From: Pseudomonadota bacterium
GTDB taxonomy: Bacteria; Desulfobacterota; Desulfobaccia; Desulfobaccales; 0-14-0-80-60-11
Length of the DNA: 28,575 nucleotides
Assembly (NCBI GenBank): GCA_018897875.1
Contig: JAHIKF010000289.1
Coordinates: forward strand, 1-28,575
Direction: 5' to 3'
Positions within the stretch are counted from its first letter, which is position 1; every line of letters starts with the position of its first letter. Below are positions 15,010 through 22,983 of the stretch, piece by piece. The notes below the pieces were generated by a model. It worked only from the letters and a program-made list of their open reading frames with translations. It did not search any database and was not told the origin of the DNA. A program made the position numbers and the translations under genes.

Positions 15010-15753
15010 TTATAGCGTAGGACGTCCCGCGTTGACCCCCCAAGAGATCTTGTCATTATCCCCGATACCATAATTAGCGCCGTTGCCGTTAGCGCTGTTC
15101 TGGTCCACCATGATGGGCATGGGTTGGGGGGGGTTGAGTGCGAATCCTGTGCCATTATTATTGGCCACACACCCGATAACGGCACCAGTCCCATTCATCG
15201 CAATACCCATGTTGGTGTTATTGTTGGCGACGCATCCGGAAATCCTCCCAGAACCAACCAAAATACCATAGTCATTATTAGAGCAAATACATCCTTCGAT
15301 CAATGGGTTGCTCCCTGCAACCCAGACCCCCCAACCATTGTTAAAGGCCCTGATCCGGCTAACTCGGATATTGGCGCCGGCGCCTACTATGCCTGACCCA
15401 AAACCGCTCACCGTGCCATTACGGACTTCCAAATTGTTGCGGGGGGGGTTATTAACATTGGGATTAATGCCGCAATTACTGATGGATTTGCCGGCGCCGG
15501 TCAGGCTGAAACCCATGAGGTCGAGGGTGACATTATCGGCGTCTACGCTGATGGCACTACCGGTGCCGCTGTAGGTCAGGTTACCGCCAAGGTAATAGAA
15601 ACCCGGTGAAGAAATGGTATAGGGTACACTGGTGATTTTTGTGCCCACGCCCCCGCCCACCGCTACCACGTAAAAATCGCCGTCCGCCAGAACCGGGTTG
15701 ACGCTTAACAGAATCGCGCCAACCAAGGCCAGGAGCCAAAGTTTTCTCTTCAT
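15010..15753 (-). CDS. Exported right-handed beta-helix repeat protein
   Basis: This is a secreted protein of 247 residues. I chose the ATG at 15753 (MKRKLWLLALVGAILLS) because GAGGTG sits 6 bases before it; an in-frame ATG at 15771 has no such site. Cleavage is likely after VLA in NPVLADGD. The mature part has parallel beta-helix turns with NVTLDLMGFSLTG, NLEVRNGTVSGF, NIRVSRIRAFNNGWGV and GISG/CVANN-type coils rich in Asn ladders (CSNNDYGI, CVANNNTNMG, CVANNNGTGF). This is the NosD/pectate-lyase-like fold, but no catalytic residues are evident. A structural or carbohydrate-binding role is likely. The gene has a leader of about 175 bases. Confidence 0.85.
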   Translation of the reverse strand: MKRKLWLLALVGAILLSVNPVLADGDFYVVAVGGGVGTKITSVPYTISSPGFYYLGGNLTYSGTGSAISVDADNVTLDLMGFSLTGAGKSISNCGINPNVNNPPRNNLEVRNGTVSGFGSGIVGAGANIRVSRIRAFNNGWGVWVAGSNPLIEGCICSNNDYGILVGSGRISGCVANNNTNMGIAMNGTGAVIGCVANNNGTGFALNPPQPMPIMVDQNSANGNGANYGIGDNDKISWGVNAGRPTL

Positions 15754-16308
15754 GATGCACACCTCATTCAAGGATCAAAAAGGTTTAGTTGATTGACAGA
15801 TTGCCGCAGCCATCCTGGTTTGCTGCCCCCAGTACCCTTAACCGTGCCTCTCCCCAATCTGTGTCGGGGCATCTTTTATCTTGTTTAAACCAAAGTCGCC
15901 CCTCTTATCGAGAGCAACCATATTCGGGTGAAGCAGTATAGCATAATATTTTCCACACATTCTAAAAAACCAATTATCCTTCAGACTTCGAGCAAACCCG
16001 ACCATCGGCGACCAGGTATCATTTGTTTGCCACCTAAGAAACCCGGGTCAGAGCGGTCCCGTCATGCCTTGTAAACCAGTGAATAAGGGAAGCAAGGTGA
16101 AAAGGCGCAAGCAAAAGTCAACGTATCTTGCCGGGTGAGACAATTATCCTCAGATAAGCGAAAAACCCCGGTATGATCTGAATAGCGAAATTGACTTTTT
16201 GTGGGGGATGTCCAGAATCCTATTCTGTCCGATGATGTTATGCCTCGATGGAGAGGTTGCCCGGTTAAATCTTGACCATTACAAGTTGAGATCCCCGTCT
16301 CGCCAAGC
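15754..16308. other. 555-base gap: beta-helix gene leader and promoter region
   Basis: On the minus strand an extended -10 element TGCTATACT (15935-15943) could drive the beta-helix gene, leaving a leader of about 175 bases. That leader contains a hairpin around CCCC..GGGG at 15851-15869. Between 15960 and 16308 I see no gene, repeat or RNA family. Confidence 0.4.
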
Positions 16309-16836
16309 TCAAAAGAGTAATTTTACCAGGATGATGGCGATGACGATGCCGGTCATATCCGCGGCGAGGCACACGGGGACCAGGTATTTGGTCTTTTTGA
16401 TGCCCACGGCCCCGAGATAAACCGCCAGGACGTAAAAAGTCGTTTCGGCGCTGCCCATGATAACCGCGGCCATCATGCTGGCCAGGGAGTCGGGGCCGGT
16501 GGATTTAAGAATCTCGGTGAAAATACCCAGGGACGCCGCGTTGGAAAATGGTTTTACCATCGCCACCGAAAAAACTTCCGGCGGCAGGTTAAATGGAGTC
16601 GCAACGAAGGCAAACAATTTTCTGATAAAGTCGAAAGCTCCCGAGGCTTCAAAGGTTTTGACCGCAATGAATATTGCCAGGACATAGGGAAAAATCCCGA
16701 TGATGATGCCGATGCCATCTTTCGCGCCCGAGACAAAGGAATCATATACGGGCACCCCTTTGGCAAATCCATAAATAACCGTAAAAAAAATGAAAACCGG
16801 TATTAAACCCTGAAATACAAGACTGATGGTATCCAT
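16309..16836 (-). CDS. spmB: SpmB-like Gate-domain membrane protein
   Basis: This is an integral membrane protein of 175 residues. The ATG at 16836 is one base past the spmA stop and is preceded by AGGTG; longer in-frame starts would lie inside spmA. Hydrophobic segments include LIPVFIFFTVIYGF, IGIIIGIFPYVLAIFIAV and TGIVIAIILVKLLF. The family signature MVKPFSNAASLG and GSAETTFYVLAVY is clear. In Bacillus, SpmA and SpmB are needed for spore core dehydration. Homologues occur widely in non-sporing bacteria with unknown transport-like roles. It is coupled to spmA. Confidence 0.88.
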   Translation of the reverse strand: MDTISLVFQGLIPVFIFFTVIYGFAKGVPVYDSFVSGAKDGIGIIIGIFPYVLAIFIAVKTFEASGAFDFIRKLFAFVATPFNLPPEVFSVAMVKPFSNAASLGIFTEILKSTGPDSLASMMAAVIMGSAETTFYVLAVYLGAVGIKKTKYLVPVCLAADMTGIVIAIILVKLLF

Positions 16837-16837
16837 G

Positions 16838-17422
16838 TCACCTATCTTTCCGGCTGAATTTTTTGAATAACCACAGTATCCCCACCGCGGTGGCCGAAGA
16901 TATGACGGTAGCAATGATGGTTGGCAAGACAATGGCATTCGGGTTACGCGAGCCGTAACTTGCCAGCAACCCAATAGCCGTAAAAGGAACCAGCTGAATG
17001 CTTGAGGTATTGATAACAATAAACAGCATCATCTCGAAAGTTATGGTGTCATTATCGGGATTGAGGGTCTGAAGGTCTTCCATGGCCTTGATGCCCAGCG
17101 GCGTGGCCGCATTACCCAGGCCGAAAAAATTGGCCAGCAGATTGAGCGTGATGGAAGTTATGGACGGGTGCCCTTCGGGTATATTTTTGAAGAGAAGCGA
17201 GATTGCCGGTCGGAAGAAATTGGACAGTTTGTAAATCAAGCCGGAATCTTCCAGTATCCTGGTGATCCCCAGCCAGAGAGAAACAATGGCAACCAGGTAG
17301 AGGCAGACTTCCACCGCGGCTTTGCCGGCTTCAAACATGGCTTTGGTGAACCCATCAATCCTGCCGTTGATGGCGGCAAACACGACGCTGATACAAACGA
17401 CCAAGAGCCATACGGTGTTCAT
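16838..17422 (-). CDS. spmA: SpmA-like Gate-domain membrane protein
   Basis: This is a membrane protein of 194 residues with segments at about 3-18, 38-52 and 145-185. The family motif NLLANFFGLGNAATPLG is intact and is followed by KAMEDLQ and a INTSSIQLVP stretch. It carries the Gate (nucleoside-recognition) fold also used in FeoB. AAGGAAGG lies before the ATG. It forms a two-gene operon with spmB, with one base between them. The organism shows no other sporulation gene here, so the role is probably envelope transport rather than sporulation. A large inverted repeat lies 30 bases upstream. Confidence 0.88.
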   Translation of the reverse strand: MNTVWLLVVCISVVFAAINGRIDGFTKAMFEAGKAAVEVCLYLVAIVSLWLGITRILEDSGLIYKLSNFFRPAISLLFKNIPEGHPSITSITLNLLANFFGLGNAATPLGIKAMEDLQTLNPDNDTITFEMMLFIVINTSSIQLVPFTAIGLLASYGSRNPNAIVLPTIIATVISSATAVGILWLFKKFSRKDR

Positions 17423-17914
17423 TCAGCCTTCCTTATCTTGTCCCTGTGCTAGTTGCAAGCCGCGAGAGCGCTGGAGTCCGCTACCGATTCGCCAGGAGCG
17501 GCTTGCAACCCTCTGAACCGCCTCCATTTTGCATTTTTACCCCGGATGCCGCAAGGAAATATTGAGATCTTGGCCAAGGGGAAGGCGCGGCGGCTGTCAC
17601 CCCCGGCGGCGTGGCCGGATATTTTTAGGAGTGGAGTTAATTGAAACTTTCAAATCGTTGTTTTTGGGTACCGATTATAGTATCTTTCAACCATCCTCGG
17701 GGGAGACTGTTTTATCCTTAAAGGCCGGACTCGAAAAAGCCGATCAAAGACTACAGGCGGTCAGACTGTCCCATAAATGGGCCTGGTTGGGGCCGGGGGC
17801 AGGGGTGCGCCCTTTGCCCCTGACGTCGGACTTGATCCGGGTGAGGGCGCTCCGGGGTTGGAAGCCTAAGCGTTGATCGCGGCAACTAATTCAATACGTT
17901 AAGGGAACTAGAGG
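17423..17914. other. Gap between divergent spmA and polysaccharide deacetylase
   Basis: The left part holds the 12-bp inverted repeat described separately. A plus-strand frame at 17529-17876 has no ribosome site and an arginine/proline-rich translation typical of non-coding GC-rich DNA, so I leave it out. No promoter is clear. Confidence 0.35.
17452..17509 (-). promoter_or_regulatory. 12-bp perfect inverted repeat in the spmA leader
   Basis: GTTGCAAGCCGC (17452-17463) and GCGGCTTGCAAC (17498-17509) are perfectly complementary around 34 bases, with an inner CTGG/CCAG pair. It starts 30 bases before the spmA ATG. It could be an RNA leader structure or a cruciform. I know no matching family. 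Confidence 0.45.
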
Positions 17915-18715
17915 ATGATGCGGACGATCCGGTTGATGGTTGTGATTGCTGTGCTGGTGGCAGGTTTTTGCTGCCCTGCTGCATGGGCAGATGATCAGGT
18001 TACCGTTCCGGTGCTGTGCTACCACCGCTTCGGCCCCAAGGTGGCCGATTCCATGACGGTGACCACCAAGGTGTTCGAGTCGCAGCTCCAGTGGCTCAAG
18101 GACCACCAGTACACGGTCATCCCGCTCCGGACGCTGGTGAACTACCTGCGCGGCCAGGGTCCGCCGCCGCCGCCGAAATCGGTGGTGATCGCCGCGGATG
18201 ACGCGCACAAGACGGTCTATACCGAGATGCTGCCGCTGGTGCGCAAGTACAACATTCCGGTAACCCTGTTTGTCTATCCGTCGTGCGTTTCCAACGCCTC
18301 CTATGCCATGACCTGGGAGCAGTTGAAGACACTCCAGGCAACCGGTTTGTTCGACATGCAGTCGCACACCTTCTGGCATCCGAATTTCAAGAAGGAAAAG
18401 AAGAAACTTAAGCCCGAAGAGTACAAGAAGCTGGTGGACGCCCAGCTTTCCAAGGCCAAGGCCTCTCTGGAAAAAAGGTTCGGCGCCACGGTGGACGTGT
18501 TGGCCTGGCCGTTCGGCATCTATGACGACGAACTGGAAAAGGATGCCGCCAAGGCGGGTTACGTGACGGCCTTCAATATCGACCGCCGGAATGCCAGCCG
18601 GTCCGAGAAGATCATGGCGCAGCCCCGCTACCTGATGGTCAACGGCGACGGTATCAAGAATTTCGAAGCCATCGTCAGCGGCCGGGCCCAGGAAAAGGGG
18701 CATAAGACCTATTAG
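17915..18715 (+). CDS. Exported polysaccharide deacetylase (NodB-type, CE4)
   Basis: This metal-dependent enzyme family removes acetyl groups from N-acetylated glycans. The product has 266 residues with a signal peptide (about 1-25, LMVVIAVLVAGF, cut after AWA). The domain opens with VPVLCYHRFG. The usual TFDDG motif is IAADDAH, keeping the base and metal aspartates D95 and D96 but losing the aromatic and glycine. The metal histidines are H151 and H155 in SHTFWH. WPFGIYD (199-205) replaces the YPYG motif. GAGG before the tandem ATGs (17915, 17918) leaves the first codon ambiguous. Downstream on the same strand are a lipoprotein-like gene and a DUF4015 glycosidase-like gene. Confidence 0.88.
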   Translation: MMRTIRLMVVIAVLVAGFCCPAAWADDQVTVPVLCYHRFGPKVADSMTVTTKVFESQLQWLKDHQYTVIPLRTLVNYLRGQGPPPPPKSVVIAADDAHKTVYTEMLPLVRKYNIPVTLFVYPSCVSNASYAMTWEQLKTLQATGLFDMQSHTFWHPNFKKEKKKLKPEEYKKLVDAQLSKAKASLEKRFGATVDVLAWPFGIYDDELEKDAAKAGYVTAFNIDRRNASRSEKIMAQPRYLMVNGDGIKNFEAIVSGRAQEKGHKTY

Positions 18716-18822
18716 CCGGGGTGAGGTGCGGTTCAGGTGCTATCGCCTCGGCAGCCGCGCCTGGTCTCGGGGCGCAGTGGGGGCAGCCTGCCGCATCAGT
18801 GCTTGGCCACAAGGAGAGCAAC

Positions 18823-18984
18823 ATGGTGAAAAAATTGAGCTTATGCCTGTGTGTCGGCGTACTTTTCTTCATTTTCGGCTGCTGAGGCGGGGCCAAGGGG
18901 CTGCGGTCGAGCAGCCCTCAGTTACCGGCCCCGGTAGATTCTCAGCTGAACCACCGGGTTCCCGGCTCCCCGGTTTACTCCTAA
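18823..18984 (+). CDS. Small lipoprotein with in-frame TGA: candidate selenoprotein or nonsense mutant
   Basis: AAGGAG (18811-18816) sits exactly 6 bases before an ATG. Codons 1-20 encode a lipoprotein signal peptide: MVKK, then LCLCVGVLFF, then lipobox IFGC with C20 as the lipidated residue. Codon 21 is TGA (18883-18885). The same frame then continues GGAKGLRSSSPQLPAPVDSQ, ending PGSPVYS with TAA at 18982-18984. A 20-residue signal peptide alone has no obvious use, so the TGA is either read (as selenocysteine) or is a fresh nonsense mutation; GGA to TGA would restore the common GCGGG start of mature lipoproteins. A hairpin just after the TGA resembles a bacterial SECIS element. I do not recognise the family. 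Confidence 0.4.
18889..18932 (+). promoter_or_regulatory. SECIS-like hairpin after the in-frame TGA
   Basis: The inner stem GGGCTGC (18898-18904) pairs with GCAGCCC (18911-18917) around the loop GGTCGA. The outer arms GGGGCC (18889-18894) and GGCCCC (18927-18932) pair too, across an uneven internal loop. The loop begins 19 bases after the TGA; in E. coli fdhF it is 18, and there the apical loop is also GGUC. There is no bulged U on the 5' side of the upper stem as in fdhF, which counts against it. Chance GC-rich pairing is the alternative. Confidence 0.35.
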
Positions 18985-19080
18985 CCGCGGGATTAAAGGC
19001 CCGGCCCCGGATAGTGTGACGCCTTATGAATAAGACGGTTTTTCTCTTAAGAAAAAAGCCCCAATAAAGGCCAGTATTTA

Positions 19081-19162
19081 CCCCCCTTTTTTAAAGGGGG
19101 GCAGGGGGGATTATGTAACCATTTGATAATCCCCCTAAATCCCCCTTTAAGAAAGGGGGACT
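19081..19162. repeat. Composite dispersed repeat, copy C (halves swapped)
   Basis: Here the CCCCCC(T)nAAAGGGGGG hairpin with GCAGGGGGGATTA comes first. ATAATCCCCCTAAATCCCCC with its CCCCCTTTAAGAAAGGGGG hairpin comes second. The CATGGACGTTT tail is missing. The surrounding gap (18985-19356) shows no gene. Confidence 0.7.
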
Positions 19163-19356
19163 CTAAAAGAACTTTTGGAAGGTCCGGGCAAAATAATTGC
19201 CATACAATTTATGGAGCATGACGCTAAATCCGGCAAAATCCCCCCAGCGAGGCGGGTTTTTTAGGCGCAAACCCGGAAGCCAATAGGCCGGGACAAGTTA
19301 GCCGGGGAACACTATTCCGGGCGGACCGGTAAGGCTGCCGGTTGCGAAAGGTCGAC

Positions 19357-20784
19357 ATGAAGAAGAAAATCTCTCTGTGCGGGCTCATTCTGGTGGGGGC
19401 CCTGGTCCTGGCCGGCGCGGCGGTAGCTGATGACCCCAAGGCCGCGGCCAGCCAAACCAAGGAACCCGTTGCCGGCGCGGCCCCGGCCCAAGCCCCCAAG
19501 GCCGCCCCCGGCCAGACCCAGGAACCCATAGCCAGCCCAACCCCCGCCAAAGAGGGCCAGGCTGCTGACGGCCAGACCACGACGCCGGCCGCCGCGGCCA
19601 AAGGCTATAACGGCAAGGTCGTTGACGCCCAGACCAAGGCGCCCATTGCCGGCGCCCTGGTCACCCTGGGCGATCAGCAAGTGAGGGCCGACAAGGACGG
19701 CGCCTTTCACCTGGAGGGCGCCGGGGAGACCATCAAGCTGCGCGCCCCCGGTTATGCGCGGCGCGAACTCGCCACCTCGGAGCTCACCACCCCTCCGGCG
19801 GATATCGCCCTCACCCCCTTCATGGTCAAGGCGCTGTATCTTTCCTCCTACGGGCTCGCCAGCAAGAAAATCCGCGAGGCGGCCAACGAAGCGATTAAAT
19901 TGAATAATATGAACGCCCTGGTCATCGACGTCAAAGGTGATCGGGGGTTTATCCCCTTTAAGGTGGACATCCCCCTGGCGGAAGAGGTCGGGGCCCAGAA
20001 GACCATATTGTTCAAGGACATCAAGGCCGTGGTGGACAGCCTCAAGGAGCAGGGCCTCTATCTCATTGCCCGAATCGTGGTCTTCAAGGACGATCCCCTG
20101 GCCAAAGCCAGGCCGCAGTGGGCCGTCAAGAGTAAGGGCGGCGGGGTGTTCCGGGATCGGGAGAAATTACGCTGGGTCGATCCCTTCCACCAGGAGGCCT
20201 GGGATTACAACATCGCCATCGCCAAGGCCGCGGCCGAGGCGGGTTTCGATGAGGTGCAGTTCGATTATGTCCGCTTTCCCGACAACCGCAAGGTAGGGTT
20301 TGCCAAGCCGGCGAATCAGAACAGTCGCACCGAGGCGATCACCGGTTTCCTGAAGGCGGCGCACCAGGCCCTGGCGCCCTCTAACGTTATGGTGGCCGCG
20401 GACATCTTCGGTTACGTCATGTGGAACTTAGACGATACCGGCATCGGCCAGAAGGTCGACGCGGCCCTGGAGGCCGTGGATGTGGTCTGCCCGATGCTTT
20501 ACCCCTCCGGTTACCAGTTCGGGATTCCCAACTACAAAAACCCGGTCCAGCACACCTATAAAATCGTGTACCTGTCGCTGAAGCGGGCCCAGGAGCGCAC
20601 CGGGGCTAATCCCCTGCGCTTCCGGCCGTGGCTGCAGGCCTTTCGCGATTACGCTTTCCGGGGGGGAGACTTCAGCGAAGAGAGGATGCGGATCCAGATC
20701 AAGGCTTCGGACAAATTCGGCGCCAGCGGCTGGATGTTCTGGAACCCCCGTAACGTCTACCCCACGGGGAAATTCGCCGACTGA
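19357..20784 (+). CDS. Exported DUF4015 glycosidase-like protein with CarboxypepD_reg domain
   Basis: This is a secreted protein of 475 residues. I chose the ATG at 19357 (MKKKISLCGLILVGALVLAG) with GAAAGG before it rather than an in-frame TTG at 19342. The signal peptide is cut after AVA. An Ala/Pro/Gln linker of 20-residue units follows, then a CarboxypepD_reg-like Ig domain (about 84-152, GKVVDAQTKAPIAGALV). From about 157 comes the TIM-barrel DUF4015 domain: ALVIDVKGDRG, LYLIARIVVFKD, WVDPF, FDEVQFDYVRFP, VMVAADIFGYV, CPMLYPS and GWMFWNPRN. The DEVQFDYVRFP acids are the likely active site. Polysaccharide hydrolysis is inferred from family, and the nearby deacetylase supports a shared exopolysaccharide target. 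Confidence 0.88.
   Translation: MKKKISLCGLILVGALVLAGAAVADDPKAAASQTKEPVAGAAPAQAPKAAPGQTQEPIASPTPAKEGQAADGQTTTPAAAAKGYNGKVVDAQTKAPIAGALVTLGDQQVRADKDGAFHLEGAGETIKLRAPGYARRELATSELTTPPADIALTPFMVKALYLSSYGLASKKIREAANEAIKLNNMNALVIDVKGDRGFIPFKVDIPLAEEVGAQKTILFKDIKAVVDSLKEQGLYLIARIVVFKDDPLAKARPQWAVKSKGGGVFRDREKLRWVDPFHQEAWDYNIAIAKAAAEAGFDEVQFDYVRFPDNRKVGFAKPANQNSRTEAITGFLKAAHQALAPSNVMVAADIFGYVMWNLDDTGIGQKVDAALEAVDVVCPMLYPSGYQFGIPNYKNPVQHTYKIVYLSLKRAQERTGANPLRFRPWLQAFRDYAFRGGDFSEERMRIQIKASDKFGASGWMFWNPRNVYPTGKFAD
19435..19614 (+). repeat. Three degenerate 60-bp (20-residue) tandem units in the linker
   Basis: Units start PKAAAS, PKAAPG and GQAADG at 19435, 19495 and 19555. Each holds a QT-x-x-P-x-A core at the same phase (QTKEPVAGA, QTQEPIASP, QTTTPAAAA). 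The first strand of the next domain reads QTKAPIAGA, so the linker looks like repeated copies of that domain's start. Confidence 0.6.
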
Positions 20785-20932
20785 GGCGGCCGGAATCAGG
20801 GGCAAAGGTTTCCCGTCAACCCGGCCGGAGATTGGTTGCTTCCCGCCAGCCTCTTCGGGCTGGATGCTGATTTCCGGGAGTTAGCTGATATCGAGTTGCG
20901 TTCAAAAGGCAATTATTTGCAGACGCAGGCTT

Positions 20933-21108
20933 TACCGTGAAACTTCAAATCCCCCTAAATCCCCCTTTAAAAAAGGGGGACTTTAAGGAAGCCGCAGTCA
21001 ATTCCCCCCTTTTCTAAAGGGGGGTAGGGGGGATTTTTCTCCCCGGGAGTAACCAACCCCGGGGTCATGGACGTTTCGCTTGCGCCAGCACAGGCGAGAC
21101 GCCTGTAT
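20933..21108. repeat. Composite dispersed repeat, copy D
   Basis: TTTACCGTGAAACTTC leads into AAATCCCCCTAAATCCCCC, a CCCCCTTTAAAAAAGGGGG hairpin, 20 unique bases, a CCCCCCTTTTCTAAAGGGGGG hairpin and TAGGGGGGATTTT. The tail has GTCATGGACGTTT and then AGGCGAGACGCCTGT. The same ACCGTGAAA lead-in occurs in copy B. It ends about 85 bases before the glgP ATG. The rest of the gap (20785-20932) shows no gene. Confidence 0.75.
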
Positions 21109-21192
21109 CGCCAATTGATTGCGACTCGGTATGAAAAGCCCGCATCATTTTTAATGCCAGGGTTCGTAAACCATCTTTCCAGGAGAGATTTT

Positions 21193-22953
21193 ATGCCCAA
21201 TGACCGCTTCATTGCCTACTTTACCATGGAGATTGCGTTGGACCCCGGCATGTCCACTTACAGCGGCGGGCTGGGAGTCTTGGCGGGAGACACTATCCGT
21301 TCGGCCGCCGATCTCATGGTGCCCGTGGTGGCCGTCTGCCTGCTCCACCGCCAAGGCTATTTTTTCCAGCGGTTGGACGCCCGGGGCCAGCAGTCCGAAG
21401 AGCCGGTGGAGTGGCCCGTTAACGATTTCCTGACCGAGATGCCGGAGCGGGCCACGGTGTCCATCGAGGGCCGGGAATTGCAGCTCCGGGCCTGGAAATA
21501 TGAGGTCAATGGCGTCAGCGGCTATGAGGTGCCGGTTTACTTCCTGGACACCGATCTTCCGGAAAACAGTCCCTGGGACCGGCAGCTCACCGACCACCTC
21601 TACGGCGGCGACGACTGGTACCGCCTGTGCCAGGAAATCATCCTGGGAATCGGCGGCGTCCGGATGCTCCGAGCCCTGGGATACCGTGATCTGAGACGCT
21701 TCCACATGAACGAAGGGCATGCGGCCTTCCTGACCATCGAACTCCTGAACGAGGAGGCGGAGAGGGCCGGGAAGAACTCCATCGGTCAGCCAGAGATTGA
21801 AGCGGTCAGGGCGAAGTGCATCTTTACCACCCACACGCCGGTGCCGGCGGGACACGACCAGTTTCCCCTGGAACTGGTGGAGAAAATGGGGGGCAATCTC
21901 AAGTATGTGATGGATATGCAGGACACGTTTGCCGTGGATGTCCAGAAACAAATCTTTCGGTATGGGGGTGAGTTTGCCCGGCTGCCCGAACTGGCCCAGC
22001 GCGGGCTCAGGTTGAATATGACCTATCTGGCCCTCAACCTGAGCCACTACGTCAACGGGGTGGCCAAAAAGCACGGCGAGGTGTCCCGGCTCATGTTCGC
22101 CGACTACCCGATAGACGCCATCACCAACGGCGTGCACGCCGCCACCTGGACCACGGAGCCTTTCCAGGCGCTCTTCGACCGCCACATCCCGGGTTGGCGG
22201 GAGGACAACTTCAGCCTGCGCTACGTCCTCAACATCCCCGCCGACGAGCTGTGGGAAGCGCACCAAAAGGCCAAACAAGAGCTTCTGGCCATCGTCAACC
22301 GAAAGACTAACGCCGGCATGGACGCCGACGTGATGACCATAGGGTTTGCGCGGCGGGTCGCAACTTACAAGCGGGCGGACTTGCTGTTCAACGATATCGA
22401 GCGCTTGCGGCGGATTGCCCGGGAGGTGGGCCCCATCCAGATGATTTTTGCCGGCAAGGCCCATCCCCGGGACGTTCAGGGAAAAGACCTCATTCGACGA
22501 ATATTTCAGGCCGGGGAGGCCTTAAAACCGGACATCAAGATGGCTTACCTGGCGAATTACGACACCTGGCTGGGGCGCCGGGTCGCCGGCGGCGTGGATA
22601 TCTGGCTGAACACCCCCCAGCCGCCCAACGAGGCCTCGGGCACCAGCGGCATGAAGGCGGCCCTGAATGGGGTCCCGAGCTTCAGTATCCTGGATGGCTG
22701 GTGGCTGGAGGGGCACATCGAGAACTTTACCGGTTGGTCCATCGGCGCCCCGGTGACCCACGGTCCCGAGGGCTACGATTGCTCCGGCGATGCCGATTGC
22801 CTCTATGGGAAACTGGAGCAGGTCATCGTCCCGATGTATTACCATGACCGGGAGGCCTTTATGCGGGCCATGTACGGGGCCATCGCCATCAACGGCGCCT
22901 TTTTTAACACCCAGCGCATGGTGCAGCAGTATGTGGTGAAGGCGTACCTGTAA
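21193..22953 (+). CDS. glgP: Alpha-glucan (glycogen/maltodextrin) phosphorylase, short form
   Basis: This cytoplasmic PLP enzyme releases glucose 1-phosphate from alpha-1,4-glucans. I chose the ATG at 21193 (586 residues, MPNDRFIAYFTMEIALDPGM) because AGGAGAG lies 5 bases before it; an upstream in-frame start would read through repeat copy D. Family landmarks are TYSGGLGVLAGDT, HMNEGHAAF, TTHTPVPAGHDQF, NGVHAATWT, GFARRVATYKRADL and, near the end, EASGTSGMKAALNG with the PLP lysine K488. The length fits the compact bacterial/archaeal class, well below E. coli GlgP (about 815). It implies stored or imported glucan use. No other glg gene adjoins it. Confidence 0.94.
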   Translation: MPNDRFIAYFTMEIALDPGMSTYSGGLGVLAGDTIRSAADLMVPVVAVCLLHRQGYFFQRLDARGQQSEEPVEWPVNDFLTEMPERATVSIEGRELQLRAWKYEVNGVSGYEVPVYFLDTDLPENSPWDRQLTDHLYGGDDWYRLCQEIILGIGGVRMLRALGYRDLRRFHMNEGHAAFLTIELLNEEAERAGKNSIGQPEIEAVRAKCIFTTHTPVPAGHDQFPLELVEKMGGNLKYVMDMQDTFAVDVQKQIFRYGGEFARLPELAQRGLRLNMTYLALNLSHYVNGVAKKHGEVSRLMFADYPIDAITNGVHAATWTTEPFQALFDRHIPGWREDNFSLRYVLNIPADELWEAHQKAKQELLAIVNRKTNAGMDADVMTIGFARRVATYKRADLLFNDIERLRRIAREVGPIQMIFAGKAHPRDVQGKDLIRRIFQAGEALKPDIKMAYLANYDTWLGRRVAGGVDIWLNTPQPPNEASGTSGMKAALNGVPSFSILDGWWLEGHIENFTGWSIGAPVTHGPEGYDCSGDADCLYGKLEQVIVPMYYHDREAFMRAMYGAIAINGAFFNTQRMVQQYVVKAYL

Positions 22954-22983
22954 AAATTTGGCGGGGTCCCACTGAGGCTTAAT

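Noticed and set aside
17529..17876. 115-codon plus-strand open frame upstream of the deacetylase
   Set aside because: No ribosome site, an arginine/proline-rich translation typical of GC-rich non-coding DNA, and no recognisable motif.
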